DNA of 64,000 nucleotides from Pseudoclavibacter helvolus (GCF_014191305.1 NZ_JACHWJ010000002.1:514638-578637); one strand, 5' to 3'. Shown: positions 27,813 through 36,539, counted from the stretch's first letter. The notes: a model not told the origin generated them from the sequence alone. Made by a program: numbers and translations.

Positions 27813-28225
27813 ATGAGAGTTGCTCTGGCGAGTGCAGTGGGTGCATTCCTGCTGGTGACACTGACGGCCTGTTCGAGTCCAGCGCCCGAAGCACACCAGG
27901 ATCTCTGGGTTGCGACGGAATCCAGCGGCGTCAGCGGGCGGCCATCGTGGCCGGAGATCTGACTCGTAACGCAGGTGGATGCTTCGGGCTGTCGATGCCC
28001 TACGGGCAGCCAGGTGAGTCGGAGTTCTACACCACACAGTTTCCGAAGGGCACCGAAGTGCTCGAGGATGAATCGGGGGTCGCGCTGCCGAACGGAGATA
28101 TTGTGATGCTCGGAGAGTTCATCAACGGAGGCGGTGGCTACCTTTCGGAAAGCTCACTCGACGAGCTCGAAAACTTCCCCGCGAGTTGCCCGTCGGCGGA
28201 AGTCGCCGTCCTAGAAGCGCTGTGA
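27813..28225 (+). pseudogene. Small lipoprotein with a frameshift
   Basis: The ATG at 27813 begins MRVALASAVGAFLLVTLTAC, a lipoprotein signal peptide with the lipobox Cys at residue 20. This frame ends at a TGA at about 27960. The neighbouring frame continues with a folded-looking sequence (RQRAAIVAGDLTRNAGGCFG, then PNGDIVMLGEFINGGGGYL) to a stop at 28225. Joining the two needs one frameshift between about 27880 and 27945. The joined product would be about 137 residues and secreted. It may be a true pseudogene or a single-base sequence error. No family is recognised. Confidence 0.6.
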
Positions 28226-28272
28226 CCTCGAGCCCCTACGAGTAGACAGCCAACCAGAAGCGGCCCGAGCGT

Positions 28273-28620
28273 CTACGCCCAGCCGAGCTCGTGGAGCTGC
28301 GCGTCATCGATGCCGTAGAAGTGCGCGATCTCGTGCACGAGCGTCGTGTGCACCTCGTCGCGAAGCGTCTCTTCATCGTCGCAGATGGAGAGCAGTGGCT
28401 CGCGGAACAGCACGATGCGGTCGGGCAGCTCGCCGAAACCGTACTGACCGCGGTCCGTGAGTGCGAAGCCCTCGTAGACCCCGAGGAGATCGAGCGAGCC
28501 GTCCTCAGGTCGGTCTTCGATGACGAAGATCACGTTGTCGAGGCCATCGACCATCTCGTCAGGCAGGGCATCCAGCTCGTCGACGACCAGGGCCTCGAAG
28601 TCCTCGCGCGACATGTCCAT
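28273..28620 (-). CDS. Zincin-like metallopeptidase family protein
   Basis: A 115-residue protein from MDMSREDFEALVVDELDALP. It matches the small zincin-like family often annotated as possible zinc metallopeptidase (DUF1025): LDNVIFVIEDRP, then ALTDRGQYGFGELPDRIVLF, and a zinc site VHEIAHFYGIDD of the HExxH type near the C-terminus. The protein is cytosolic. Its substrates are not known. ATGs at 28620 and 28614 are both possible. Confidence 0.85.
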   Translation of the reverse strand: MDMSREDFEALVVDELDALPDEMVDGLDNVIFVIEDRPEDGSLDLLGVYEGFALTDRGQYGFGELPDRIVLFREPLLSICDDEETLRDEVHTTLVHEIAHFYGIDDAQLHELGWA

Positions 28621-28709
28621 CCGCCTATTGTCCCGCAGGCTCGCTGGGCGAGACCCGCTGTCCGCTCCGCCCCCGACCACCCCCAGGCCTCGCTCGCTAG
28701 CCTGGCGAC

Positions 28710-29477
28710 GTGGATGATTCGACGGATGCGCGAGCGTGGCGGGATGCGTACGCCGCATCGCAGATGATCGGCTGGGATTTCAGCCGCCTTGATGGGCGGC
28801 TCACGGCCGACGAACCCGACTGGGATTTCGACGCGGAATGTCGGGCGGCCCTGACAACCGCATCCCGAGTCGTGGACCTCGGAACGGGTGGGGGCGAGCA
28901 ACTCATCGCGCTGCTCGAAGCCGTCGGCCGTGGCGTCGACGATGGGCTCCAAGTCGCTGCCACCGAGGGGTGGGAGCCGAACGTTGCCGTCGCTCGCCGC
29001 AACCTCGCGCCTCACGGAGTGAGCGTGCACGGGCACGATGTCGAGGCGGGGGAGCCGCTCCCGTTCATGGATGACTCCCTTGATCTCGTCATCTCTCGGC
29101 ACGAGGATTTCAAGGCCCACGAGATCGCTAGAGTGCTGGCCCCCGGCGGACGCTTCCTCACGCAGCAGGTTGACGGCCGGGAAGCCCACGAGTTCCGAGA
29201 GTGGTTCGGTGGCGAGGTGCTGCACGCAGACGTGACGCTGGCCAACTCCGAATCTGAGTTGCGTGCGGCGGGGCTGCGCATCGAGGTTGCCGAGGAGTGG
29301 GCGGGGCGCATGGAGTTCGCCGACGCCCTGACTGTCGTGGAATACCTCGCGCTCGTGCCGTGGGACGTCCCCGGCTTCAGCGTCGAAGACAATCTCGAGC
29401 AGCTCAGGCGCCTCGACGCGGTGCGGCCCATCAGCGTGACACAGCGGCGTTTCCGGCTGATCGCGGTTCGCGACTGA
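28710..29477 (+). CDS. SAM-dependent methyltransferase (class I)
   Basis: A 255-residue protein beginning MDDSTDARAWRDAYAASQMI from a GTG at 28710. The SAM-binding motif I is VVDLGTGGGEQLIAL, the acidic motif II region is AATEGWEPNVAVARRNL, and PFMDDSLDLVISRHEDFKAH with VLAPGGRFLTQQ completes a Rossmann-type methyltransferase. The substrate is unknown. It is divergent from the metallopeptidase. Confidence 0.85.
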   Translation: MDDSTDARAWRDAYAASQMIGWDFSRLDGRLTADEPDWDFDAECRAALTTASRVVDLGTGGGEQLIALLEAVGRGVDDGLQVAATEGWEPNVAVARRNLAPHGVSVHGHDVEAGEPLPFMDDSLDLVISRHEDFKAHEIARVLAPGGRFLTQQVDGREAHEFREWFGGEVLHADVTLANSESELRAAGLRIEVAEEWAGRMEFADALTVVEYLALVPWDVPGFSVEDNLEQLRRLDAVRPISVTQRRFRLIAVRD

Positions 29478-29628
29478 TGCCGTGACGTACGCGCTCATCC
29501 GGCGGCCCGACACTCCGCGCGGATCGCACCAGTAGCCTCACCACATGACGCACGCGTGCCCAGGCCAGGGGTATCCGCTGCGCCGAGCAGTACGCCTCGG
29601 GCTGAGGCGAAGGCCTAGGATTTCTCGC

Positions 29629-30234
29629 GTGTACGTCAAAGTGTGTGGCCTGGATTCTGTCGAGTCGGCGGCGGTTGCCGTCGAGAGCGGAGCCGACGCC
29701 ATCGGCATCGTCATGAGTCGCACGAGCCCGCGCCGGCGTACCGTCGACGAGGCGTCCGCGATCTTCGGGGCCGTGCCCGCGAGCATCGACCGGGTGCTGG
29801 TCGTGCACGACACGCCATCGACCGATGCCGCCGAGATCGCGGCCGCGGTCGGCGCGAACGTGCTCCAGCTCCACGGCTCCTACACGGGCGACGAGGTGCG
29901 AGCCGCTGGAGCGATCTTCCCGCGCATCTGGCGCGCCACCTCCCTCGCTGACGATCCTGAGCTGCGCGTCGGCGCGTTCGGCGAGGAGCTCCTGCTGCTG
30001 GATGCGCCCAAGCCCGGGTCGGGCGAGCGCTGGGACCTGTCGGAGCTCGTGCGCCGCAGGCCTGACGGGCGTTGGCTGCTAGCCGGTGGCCTGCACCCGG
30101 GAAACGTGGCGGAAGCGATCGGCGAGGCAGGCCCGTGGGGCGTGGACGTCTCCAGCGGAGTCGAGTCGGCACCCGGCGTCAAAGACCATGAGCGCATTCG
30201 CGCGTTCGTGGCGTCGGCCAAGCGCGCGGGCTGA
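29629..30234 (+). CDS. trpF: Phosphoribosylanthranilate isomerase
   Basis: The TIM-barrel enzyme of tryptophan synthesis, 201 residues from the GTG at 29629 (VYVKVCGLDSVESAA). The catalytic Cys lies in YVKVCGL, LQLHGSYT matches the conserved barrel strand, and the catalytic Asp and phosphate-binding loop are in WGVDVSSGVESAPGVKD. The product is CdRP for indole-glycerol phosphate synthase. No other trp gene lies in the window, so it is separated from the usual cluster. The enzyme is shorter at its N-terminus than an upstream in-frame start at 29545 would give; that longer start lacks family support. Confidence 0.85.
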   Translation: MYVKVCGLDSVESAAVAVESGADAIGIVMSRTSPRRRTVDEASAIFGAVPASIDRVLVVHDTPSTDAAEIAAAVGANVLQLHGSYTGDEVRAAGAIFPRIWRATSLADDPELRVGAFGEELLLLDAPKPGSGERWDLSELVRRRPDGRWLLAGGLHPGNVAEAIGEAGPWGVDVSSGVESAPGVKDHERIRAFVASAKRAG

Positions 30235-30257
30235 CGGCTCTTCGCCCCAGCTTCAGC

Positions 30258-30336
30258 TGTCTAACTTGCGTGACGAAAGCTGCTCCGGACGACGCAACGG
30301 GCGTCCATCCGCCGATTGAGCACTGAAGTTGGTCAG
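30258..30336. repeat. 79-bp palindromic repeat, copy 2
   Basis: It has the same length and the same conserved arms as copy 1 at 16134-16212. Here the element's right end provides the stop codon of the LysR-type gene (TCA at 30333-30335 on the plus strand, read TGA). It fills the space between the trpF stop and the LysR stop, so it sits between convergent genes. Confidence 0.7.
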
Positions 30337-31259
30337 GAGCGCTGTGGGTCAGCTTTCGCGAATCTCGCCTCGAGGTCCGCGCCCGCTGCCGTGAGATGGT
30401 CGAGCACCGTGCGCACAGCGAAGCGTGCGTGACGGTCTGGGCGTGCAAGCGCGACGATGCTCCGCACCGAGCGGACGCCGTCGAGCGGGCGAAGCACCAC
30501 CCCTGGCCGCGGGCGCGTCGTGAACCGGGGGAGGAGCGCAAGCCCCGTTCCCATTGCGACGAGCGCCTCGACGAGTCGGTTGTCCCGGAGCCGCTGCACG
30601 CGATCGAGGTTGGTGCTCGTCGCGTTTTCGACTGCGATGAGGATGCTGTCGAACGGGTAGTCGACGGGGACGCCCACCCAGGTGGTGCCGACGAGGTCGT
30701 CAGGCGCGAGACGCTCGAGTGAGGCAAGCGGATGCTCCGACGGCAGCGCAACGTCGATGGGCTCGCGCGCGAGGACGCGTGTGTGCAGGTGCTCCGCGCC
30801 GCGCGGCACGTCGCCAGTGAGGCTGTGCCCGATGACGATGTCCGCGTCGAGCGTTCGTCCGGCGTACTCGGACTCGGCGAGGTCGAAATCGTCGAGCTCG
30901 AGAGCGATGGCCGATCCGCTGGTTCGCTCCAGCAGACCGGGGTAGAGGGCTTCGCTGGCGCTCGGCAGGGCACCGATTGAGACGGTGCCGCTCGGTTCGC
31001 CGAGGCTCGCTTCGAGCTTCGCTTGCACCTCGGCGAGGGCGCGGCCAACGTCATCGGCGCCATCCGCAAGGATCTGCCCCGCTGCGGTGAGTCGAAGGCC
31101 GCGCGAGAATGGCTCGACGAGGCGCAGCCCGAGCTCACGCTCGGCGGTCTTCAGCTGCTGCGAGACGGCGGATGGGGTGCGGTGCGTGGCTTCGGCGACC
31201 GCCGCGAGGGTGCCTCGCATCGACAGCTCTCTGAGCAACTCGAGGTGTCGGAACTCCAT
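30333..31259 (-). CDS. LysR-family transcriptional regulator
   Basis: A 308-residue LTTR. The N-terminal winged HTH is typical: MEFRHLELLRELSMRGTLAA, then THRTPSAVSQQLKTAERELG. The effector-binding domain follows (GTVSIGALPSASEALYPGLL). It is divergent from an EamA-type exporter gene with only 48 bases between the starts, the usual arrangement of an LTTR and its target, so it probably controls that exporter. The last codons lie in the 79-bp repeat. Confidence 0.92.
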   Translation of the reverse strand: MEFRHLELLRELSMRGTLAAVAEATHRTPSAVSQQLKTAERELGLRLVEPFSRGLRLTAAGQILADGADDVGRALAEVQAKLEASLGEPSGTVSIGALPSASEALYPGLLERTSGSAIALELDDFDLAESEYAGRTLDADIVIGHSLTGDVPRGAEHLHTRVLAREPIDVALPSEHPLASLERLAPDDLVGTTWVGVPVDYPFDSILIAVENATSTNLDRVQRLRDNRLVEALVAMGTGLALLPRFTTRPRPGVVLRPLDGVRSVRSIVALARPDRHARFAVRTVLDHLTAAGADLEARFAKADPQRS

Positions 31260-31307
31260 GTAGGGAGCCTACAGTGACAGGTGACGGATCATCACTAGTG
31301 CTTCAGA

Positions 31308-32306
31308 GTGGATGCGCTCCACACTGAGTTCGTGCCCCCTCGTCATATCGCGCTCGCCTGCCTCGTCGCAGTCCTCTGGGGCGTGAACTTCCTCGCCATC
31401 CACGCGTCGCTCGAACAGTTCCCGCCGTTCTTCCTAATCGCGCTGCGCTTCGGTCTACTCGCGATCCCGACGATCCTGTTCATCCCGCGCCCCAAGGTGA
31501 AGCTGCGCTGGCTCATCGGGTACGGGCTGGGATTCGGCACCCTACAGTTCGTGGGGCTGTACCTCGGCATGGCGGCAGGCTTCCCGACCGGACTCGCGTC
31601 GCTTGTGCTGCAGATGTCGGCACCCTTCACGGTGCTGCTCGGCGCGATCTTCCTGCGGGAAAAGCTCACGACGCGTCGCGTGATCGGCATCGCGGTTGCA
31701 GTGGCCGGCCTGTTGCTCGTTGGCGTAGCCCGCGGCGGCGCCGGCAGCTGGTGGCCCTTCCTGCTCGTTGTCTTCGGCGCGTTCGGTTGGGCGATCGGCA
31801 ACATCTCGAGCCGTCTGGCGGAGCCGCCGAAGCCGCTGCACCTGACGATGTGGATGGCCGTCGTGCCGCCCATCCCGATGCTCGCCGTCTCGCTGCTCGT
31901 CGAGGGGCCCGACCAGATCTGGTCGTCTCTCGCGACCGCCTGGACCGCCGCCGCGGTTCCCGCCTGGGTTGGCCTCGTCTACACGATCGTGCTCGGCACG
32001 GTTCTCGGATCCGGCATCTGGGTGTGGCTCATGAAGCGCCACCCGGCCGGCGTCGTGGCGCCCTTCTCGATGCTCGTGCCGGTCGTCGGTATCTCGACGG
32101 CGTGGCTTGTACTGGGGGAGCGGCCAGGTCCGCTGGAGCTCGTCGGCGGCGCGATCGTGCTCTTCGGGGTGTTGTGGGCGAGCAAGATGCCGGCCGCAGC
32201 GCTTGTGCTCGAACCGGAGTCGAGCATCCCGGCCCCACCGTCGGACCCGCCTGCGGACCCGCCCGTCCCGGACACACCAAAGCTCGAGGCCGCTGCGCCT
32301 CGCTAG
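31308..32306 (+). CDS. EamA-family (DMT) transporter
   Basis: A 332-residue membrane protein with two EamA repeats and about ten membrane segments. LVAVLWGVNFLAIHASLEQF and ALRFGLLAIPTILF begin the first repeat; LLVVFGAFGWAIGNISSRLA begins the second. The cytosolic tail is Pro-rich. Such proteins usually export amino acids or other small metabolites. It starts with GTG (31308, MDALHTEFVPP) and is divergent from a LysR regulator. A 21-bp perfect hairpin follows the stop. Confidence 0.88.
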   Translation: MDALHTEFVPPRHIALACLVAVLWGVNFLAIHASLEQFPPFFLIALRFGLLAIPTILFIPRPKVKLRWLIGYGLGFGTLQFVGLYLGMAAGFPTGLASLVLQMSAPFTVLLGAIFLREKLTTRRVIGIAVAVAGLLLVGVARGGAGSWWPFLLVVFGAFGWAIGNISSRLAEPPKPLHLTMWMAVVPPIPMLAVSLLVEGPDQIWSSLATAWTAAAVPAWVGLVYTIVLGTVLGSGIWVWLMKRHPAGVVAPFSMLVPVVGISTAWLVLGERPGPLELVGGAIVLFGVLWASKMPAAALVLEPESSIPAPPSDPPADPPVPDTPKLEAAAPR

Positions 32307-32309
32307 AAG

Positions 32310-32357
32310 CACACGGGAATGCAGGTTCCCGGCACTGGGAACCTGCATTCCCGTGTG
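32310..32357 (+). terminator. Long hairpin terminator after the EamA gene
   Basis: A perfect 21-bp stem (32310-32330 with 32337-32357) closes a 6-base loop GGCACT. It begins four bases after the EamA stop codon. Confidence 0.85.
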
Positions 32358-32388
32358 GATGCGGCCGCCGACGACTCGGCCGCACGAC

Positions 32389-32432
32389 GAAGGCCCCGAC
32401 CCCCTTGCAATAGCGAGGGGGTCGGGGCCTTC
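32389..32432 (-). terminator. Hairpin terminator of tRNA-His
   Basis: GAAGGCCCCGACCCCCT pairs perfectly over 17 bp with 32416-32432 across a 10-base loop. It lies directly behind the 3' end of the minus-strand tRNA gene. Confidence 0.82.
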
Positions 32433-32436
32433 AACA

Positions 32437-32513
32437 TGGGGTGAGTAACGGGGCTTGAACCCGCGGCCTCCTAGACCACAACCAGGCGCTCTACCAGCTG
32501 AGCTATACCCACC
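32437..32513 (-). tRNA. tRNA-His (GTG)
   Basis: The minus strand folds as a full cloverleaf. The acceptor stem GTGGGTA pairs with TACTCAC, preceded by the extra G-1 (from c32513) that pairs with C73, the identity mark of tRNA-His. The D-arm is TAGCTCAGCTGGTAGAGC, the anticodon loop has TTGTGGT with anticodon GTG, and the T-arm is GCGGGTTCAAGCCCCGT. CCA is encoded at the 3' end. A 17-bp terminator follows. Confidence 0.95.
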
Positions 32514-32561
32514 ATGTCTGCCGCACGCTTGCTCTCGCTCGCCTGCGACTACGAGAGTCTA

Positions 32562-33182
32562 TTACAGATTTTGGGCGAAGTCGTTCACGACTTCGGCTGC
32601 GACCTCTCGGAGCTCTTCGCTGGTCGGTCCCGGCTCCGGCACGAGCACCGCCTTGCGGTAGTACTTGAGCTCGCGAATGGACTCAAGGATGTCGGCCTTC
32701 GCGCGGTGCCCGCCGTCCTTATCGGGGGAGTGGAAGTACACGCGCGGGAACCAGCGACGCGAGAGCTCCTTCAGCGTGGACACGTCGACGTTGCGGTAGT
32801 GCAGGTGCTGGTCGACCTCCGGCATGTACTTCGCGAGGAACATGCGGTCGGTGCCGATCGTGTTGCCCGCGAGGGGTGCTGTGCGGGGCACGGGCACGTG
32901 CTTCTTCAGGTACGCGAGGAGCTGAGCGGTGGCCGCCTCGAGCGTGGCACCGTTCGGGATTTCCTCAATGAGGCCAGACGTCGTGTGCATCTGCGTCACG
33001 AAATCGCCCATGTTGGCCATGGCGGCGTCGCTCGCGGAGATGACGATCTCGAAGCCGTCGTCGAGGATGTTCAGGTCGCTGTCGGTCACGAAAGCGGCGA
33101 CCTCGACCAGTTCGTCGATAGACGGGTCGAGGCCTGTCATCTCGCAGTCGATCCAGACGAGACGTTCCTGAGCAATAGCCAT
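32562..33182 (-). CDS. orn: Oligoribonuclease
   Basis: A 3'-5' exonuclease of about 206 residues that degrades 2-5-nt RNAs and pGpG to mononucleotides. The DEDDh residues are in LVWIDCEMTGLDP, LAGNTIGTDRMFL and SPDKDGGHRAKADI. The length is typical for actinobacterial Orn. The ATG at 33182 (MAIAQERLVW) is preferred; one three codons earlier (33191) is possible. It lies between two tRNA genes transcribed on opposite strands. Confidence 0.95.
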   Translation of the reverse strand: MAIAQERLVWIDCEMTGLDPSIDELVEVAAFVTDSDLNILDDGFEIVISASDAAMANMGDFVTQMHTTSGLIEEIPNGATLEAATAQLLAYLKKHVPVPRTAPLAGNTIGTDRMFLAKYMPEVDQHLHYRNVDVSTLKELSRRWFPRVYFHSPDKDGGHRAKADILESIRELKYYRKAVLVPEPGPTSEELREVAAEVVNDFAQNL

Positions 33183-33261
33183 GAGGGACATCGTAGTGAT
33201 TCCCTGCGTTTCGTGGCGGCCAGTGCAGCGTTTCGAGGCCCGCTATGCTGGCTTGGATCGC

Positions 33262-33334
33262 GCCCCAGTAGCTCAGTGGATAGAGCAACGGCCTTCTAAT
33301 CCGTCGGTCGCAGGTTCGAATCCTGCCTGGGGCA
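33262..33334 (+). tRNA. tRNA-Arg (TCT)
   Basis: A 73-nt cloverleaf. The acceptor GCCCCAG pairs with CTGGGGC and the discriminator is A33334; CCA is not encoded. The D-arm is AGCTCAGTGGATAGAGC, the anticodon loop CTTCTAA with anticodon TCT, and the T-arm GCAGGTTCGAATCCTGC. It reads AGA codons, which are rare in this GC-rich sequence. Confidence 0.95.
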
Positions 33335-33385
33335 CTCTTCTCCGCGGCTCCCCGCCCCGTCGACTCCCATTCCGGAGGCATCCAC

Positions 33386-34543
33386 GTGATCGTCACCCAG
33401 CTCTCGTCCGAGTTCGTCCGCGGAGCCGCTGAGCTTGAGCAGACCGACAGGGGACTGCGCCCGCACCGGCTTCCCGAAACCGTTCGGGCTCAGTTCCCGG
33501 ATCCGCAGCTGCTGCTCGTCGAGAGTCAGCCGTCCGGCGTCCGCGTAGTGGTCGGTACGACCGCTGCGCGGGTCGAGCTGGAGCTGCTGCCGACCCGGTC
33601 GGTCTACACGGGCATCGAACGGCCGCGTGGTCGCGTCGACGTCTTCGTCGACGGCGGGCGCGTTTCGAGCGACGAGCTGAGCGGCGGAGACGCCGTCGAG
33701 GTCAATCTGCAGACGGGCGCGATGTCGCTCCACCCCGGACCGTCGCACGCGACCATCGTCGATGGCCTGCCGTCGGGAGAGACGAAGCGCGTCGAGCTCT
33801 GGCTGCCTCACAACGAGTCGGTTGAGCTCATCGAGCTGCGTTCGGACGCGCCCCTCGAGCCGGTCACCGCATCCGCGCCCCTGTGGCTGCACCACGGCAG
33901 CTCGATCAGTCACGGCTCGAACGCCACCTCGCCGAGCGACATCTGGCCCGCAGTCGCGGCGCGTCGCGGCGGGGTCGAGCTCGTGAACCTCGGCCTCGGC
34001 GGCAGCGCCATGGTCGATCCGTTCCTTGCCCGTGTCATGCGCGATACGCCGGCGGCCCTGATCAGCGTGAAGCTCGGCATCAACGTCGTGAACGCCGACG
34101 CGATGCGCGTGCGCGCGTTCGTGCCGGCGGTCAACGGGTTCCTCGACACGATTCGGGACGGGCACCCCACCACTCCGATCGTGCTCATCTCGCCGATCTT
34201 CTGCGGCATCCACGAGCACACGGCGGGCCCAGGCGCGTTCGACCCGGAGTCGTTCGCCACCGGCCAGGTCAAGTTCATCGCGACGGGTACCCCCGACGAC
34301 GAGACGCAGGGGCGCCTCTCGCTCAGCGTCATCAGGAGGGAACTCGCGGCCCTGGCCGAGCGGCGTGCACACGACCCGAACCTGCACTTCCTCGACGGCA
34401 CCGAACTCTATGGAGAAGCGGATGCGCAGCTCCTGCCGCTCCCGGACGACCTGCACCCGGGGCCGGAAGCCCACCAGCTGATCGGCACCCGATTCGCTGA
34501 CTTCGCGTTCGCCCCCGGAGGCCCGTTCCACGCGAGGTCCTAA
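33386..34543 (+). CDS. SGNH/GDSL-family hydrolase
   Basis: A 385-residue protein with an N-terminal beta-rich, carbohydrate-esterase-like domain and a C-terminal SGNH domain. The nucleophile Ser lies in LHHGSSISHGSN (block I), the Gly in LGLGGSAMVD (block II), Asn in VKLGINVVNAD (block III), and Asp/His in LPDDLHPGPEAHQ (block V). All four blocks are present, so it should be active as an esterase or lipase. The substrate is unknown. The GTG at 33386 has GGAGG 7-8 bases upstream. There is no signal peptide. Confidence 0.85.
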   Translation: MIVTQLSSEFVRGAAELEQTDRGLRPHRLPETVRAQFPDPQLLLVESQPSGVRVVVGTTAARVELELLPTRSVYTGIERPRGRVDVFVDGGRVSSDELSGGDAVEVNLQTGAMSLHPGPSHATIVDGLPSGETKRVELWLPHNESVELIELRSDAPLEPVTASAPLWLHHGSSISHGSNATSPSDIWPAVAARRGGVELVNLGLGGSAMVDPFLARVMRDTPAALISVKLGINVVNADAMRVRAFVPAVNGFLDTIRDGHPTTPIVLISPIFCGIHEHTAGPGAFDPESFATGQVKFIATGTPDDETQGRLSLSVIRRELAALAERRAHDPNLHFLDGTELYGEADAQLLPLPDDLHPGPEAHQLIGTRFADFAFAPGGPFHARS

Positions 34544-34596
34544 ACCGCACTGTCGAGGCTTCCGCGCTGACCCGGCGTCGAGCCGAGCCTGCAACG

Positions 34597-35781
34597 ATGT
34601 GGACTATGGCCTCCCGACTCCCGATGATCCTCGACGCGCTTGCCCTCGCTGAGGGCGATCCGCCCGTCCGGCGGCTGGTCGACGCGTTCGGTCGCGAGCC
34701 GGTTGCCGTCGCGGAGCGGAGCTTTGGCGAGCCGGCCACGCACTCCCGTCGCCTGCGATTCGCGGCGGGTGGCGAGCTCATCCTGCACGACGACATGCTG
34801 GTGGCCGTGCTGCTGCACACCGTGCCGACGACGACTGCGACGACTGTGACGTCGGCCATCGACCTCTCGGAGTGGCTCGACGGCGCCAGTAACGCCGCAA
34901 CTCTCGACGACCTCAAGAAGGCCATCGCCGGGCGTCGACGCTTCGCCGGATTCGGGACTCCCTACTTCGAACTCGACGGCGGATACGCGCGGGCCGAATT
35001 CAAAGACCATCGCGGCTGGAACGACCCAGGCAACCTGGTCGCCCTCGCCTTCACTGTCGAGCAGCCGGGGCTCACCTGCCGCCCCGAGGACGACGACTGC
35101 CCGAGCTGCAGTGAGCTCGTCATGCGCGACGAAGCCGAGGAACTCGACGTCGAAAAGACCGTGGCGTCGCTGACGCAGGCAGTCGCGGCCGGCAACCTCA
35201 AAGAGGACCCCAGCTGGGTCGGCCTCGAGGACCTCCTGGCCATGCACGGGTCGGGCCTCATGGAGCGAGTCGAAAGCCAGCTGACGTGCCAGACGTGCCG
35301 CCGCATCCTCTGCATCGCCCTCGAGAAGGGCCCAAAATCGACCGTCGTGTACCTCGCGCTCAACGAAGCAAGGCGGCATCGACTCGGTGCGATCCCACCG
35401 GTCGAAGACTGGGGGAGCGCCGAGCGGATCGCCCAGGAGCGGGACGCCATGCACTACGTCGACCACGAGCCAGGGCGCTGGTTCCTCGTCGAGCAGGGAG
35501 ATCAGCTCTACCTCGACGCAAGGTACGTGGTGTCTGACATGGTCGACGACTCCGCACTGATTGCGCTCGACGACGCGGAGACCGAACGGTACCGCTCAAC
35601 CGGCCGCACCTTCCTCGCCAGCCTGGCCGAGCGTATCCACAACGGCTCCCCGCACCGGGAGGCTTCCCCCTTCTTCCCCCGAGACCTCAAGCGCGGGCCG
35701 GAAGGCGCCGCCTATCGAGATGCAGTCAGCAAGGCGATCGTGAACCACACGTGGCTGGCCCGGCAGCGCTCAGAGAGCTGA
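34597..35781 (+). CDS. Hypothetical protein with Cys clusters
   Basis: A 394-residue cytosolic protein that I do not recognise. Visible features are an Asp/Cys-rich segment CRPEDDDCPSCSELV near residue 165, a second cluster CQTCRRILC near 230, and many short hydrophobic strands typical of a globular protein. The two Cys clusters could together bind a metal. The start is uncertain: ATGs at 34597 and 34606 are both without a clear ribosome-binding site. No operon partner: the neighbour upstream ends 53 bases before, and the next gene is on the other strand. Confidence 0.65.
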   Translation: MWTMASRLPMILDALALAEGDPPVRRLVDAFGREPVAVAERSFGEPATHSRRLRFAAGGELILHDDMLVAVLLHTVPTTTATTVTSAIDLSEWLDGASNAATLDDLKKAIAGRRRFAGFGTPYFELDGGYARAEFKDHRGWNDPGNLVALAFTVEQPGLTCRPEDDDCPSCSELVMRDEAEELDVEKTVASLTQAVAAGNLKEDPSWVGLEDLLAMHGSGLMERVESQLTCQTCRRILCIALEKGPKSTVVYLALNEARRHRLGAIPPVEDWGSAERIAQERDAMHYVDHEPGRWFLVEQGDQLYLDARYVVSDMVDDSALIALDDAETERYRSTGRTFLASLAERIHNGSPHREASPFFPRDLKRGPEGAAYRDAVSKAIVNHTWLARQRSES

Positions 35782-35814
35782 TCTTGGTCAGGGAGCAGGT
35801 CGTACGCGGTCCGC

Positions 35815-36537
35815 CTACAGCTTGGCCAGCACGGTGGGGATGAGAATCGGCGCGTTGACGAGCAGGTGCAGGAGCATCGTCGCGACGAGGTTGCGGCGGA
35901 TGAGAGTGAAGGCCACGAGCGCGAGCGAGCCGACGAGCTGGTGGAAGAGCCAGGTCGGCCCGAAGAACACGATGTGGGGCGCGATGAAGATCGCCAGGCT
36001 GACGGCCGCGCCGATACACCTCGACCGCAGGAGCGACCCGAGGCGCTCCTGCAGGTACCCGCGGTAGACGAGCTCCTCGGTGACGGCGGCGGTGATGATG
36101 AGGAGCACGACGCCGGCGACGCTCATGTTCGAGATGATCGCGACCCCCGCGTTGTCCTCCTGGGGTGAGATGAGACTCGCGATCCACGACCACGCCATAA
36201 CCCCGCCGAAGGCGTAGAAGGCCCACTCGATGTCCTTGCCAGAGGGCTTGGTGATCAGGAGCGACGCGAGACCGCGTCGTTCGCCCCAGACGACGAGCGC
36301 GATGAGCAGGAGGCCTCCGGCCCATTTCCACGGGTTGCTCGAGGCTGGCCCCTCCAATCCCAATGTCAGATCGAAGCCACCGATCTCCCGTACGGGAGGT
36401 CCGTTGAACACGAACCAGAAAGTCAGGAGGCCGAGGAGGAAGATCCAACCGTCACGCGGCAGAGCTGTGAACGTTGGTGTGCCGATGCTGGTTCGCTTCT
36501 CGGGGGCATCGACAGGCCCAGGCGTTGAATCGGTCAT
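35815..36537 (-). CDS. CPBP-family intramembrane metalloprotease
   Basis: A 240-residue membrane protein of the CPBP (Abi/CAAX-type) family with about seven membrane segments. The motifs EELVYRGYLQERLG (Glu-Glu and Arg), FIAPHIVFFG (His) and ATMLLHLLVNAP (His, Asn) are all present, so the active site looks complete. Members cleave membrane proteins or act on prenylated or bacteriocin-like substrates; the target here is unknown. It is divergent from a TetR regulator, and the operator-like TCTAGA repeats at 36540-36574 begin two bases upstream of its start codon. Confidence 0.88.
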   Translation of the reverse strand: MTDSTPGPVDAPEKRTSIGTPTFTALPRDGWIFLLGLLTFWFVFNGPPVREIGGFDLTLGLEGPASSNPWKWAGGLLLIALVVWGERRGLASLLITKPSGKDIEWAFYAFGGVMAWSWIASLISPQEDNAGVAIISNMSVAGVVLLIITAAVTEELVYRGYLQERLGSLLRSRCIGAAVSLAIFIAPHIVFFGPTWLFHQLVGSLALVAFTLIRRNLVATMLLHLLVNAPILIPTVLAKL

Positions 36538-36539
36538 GT

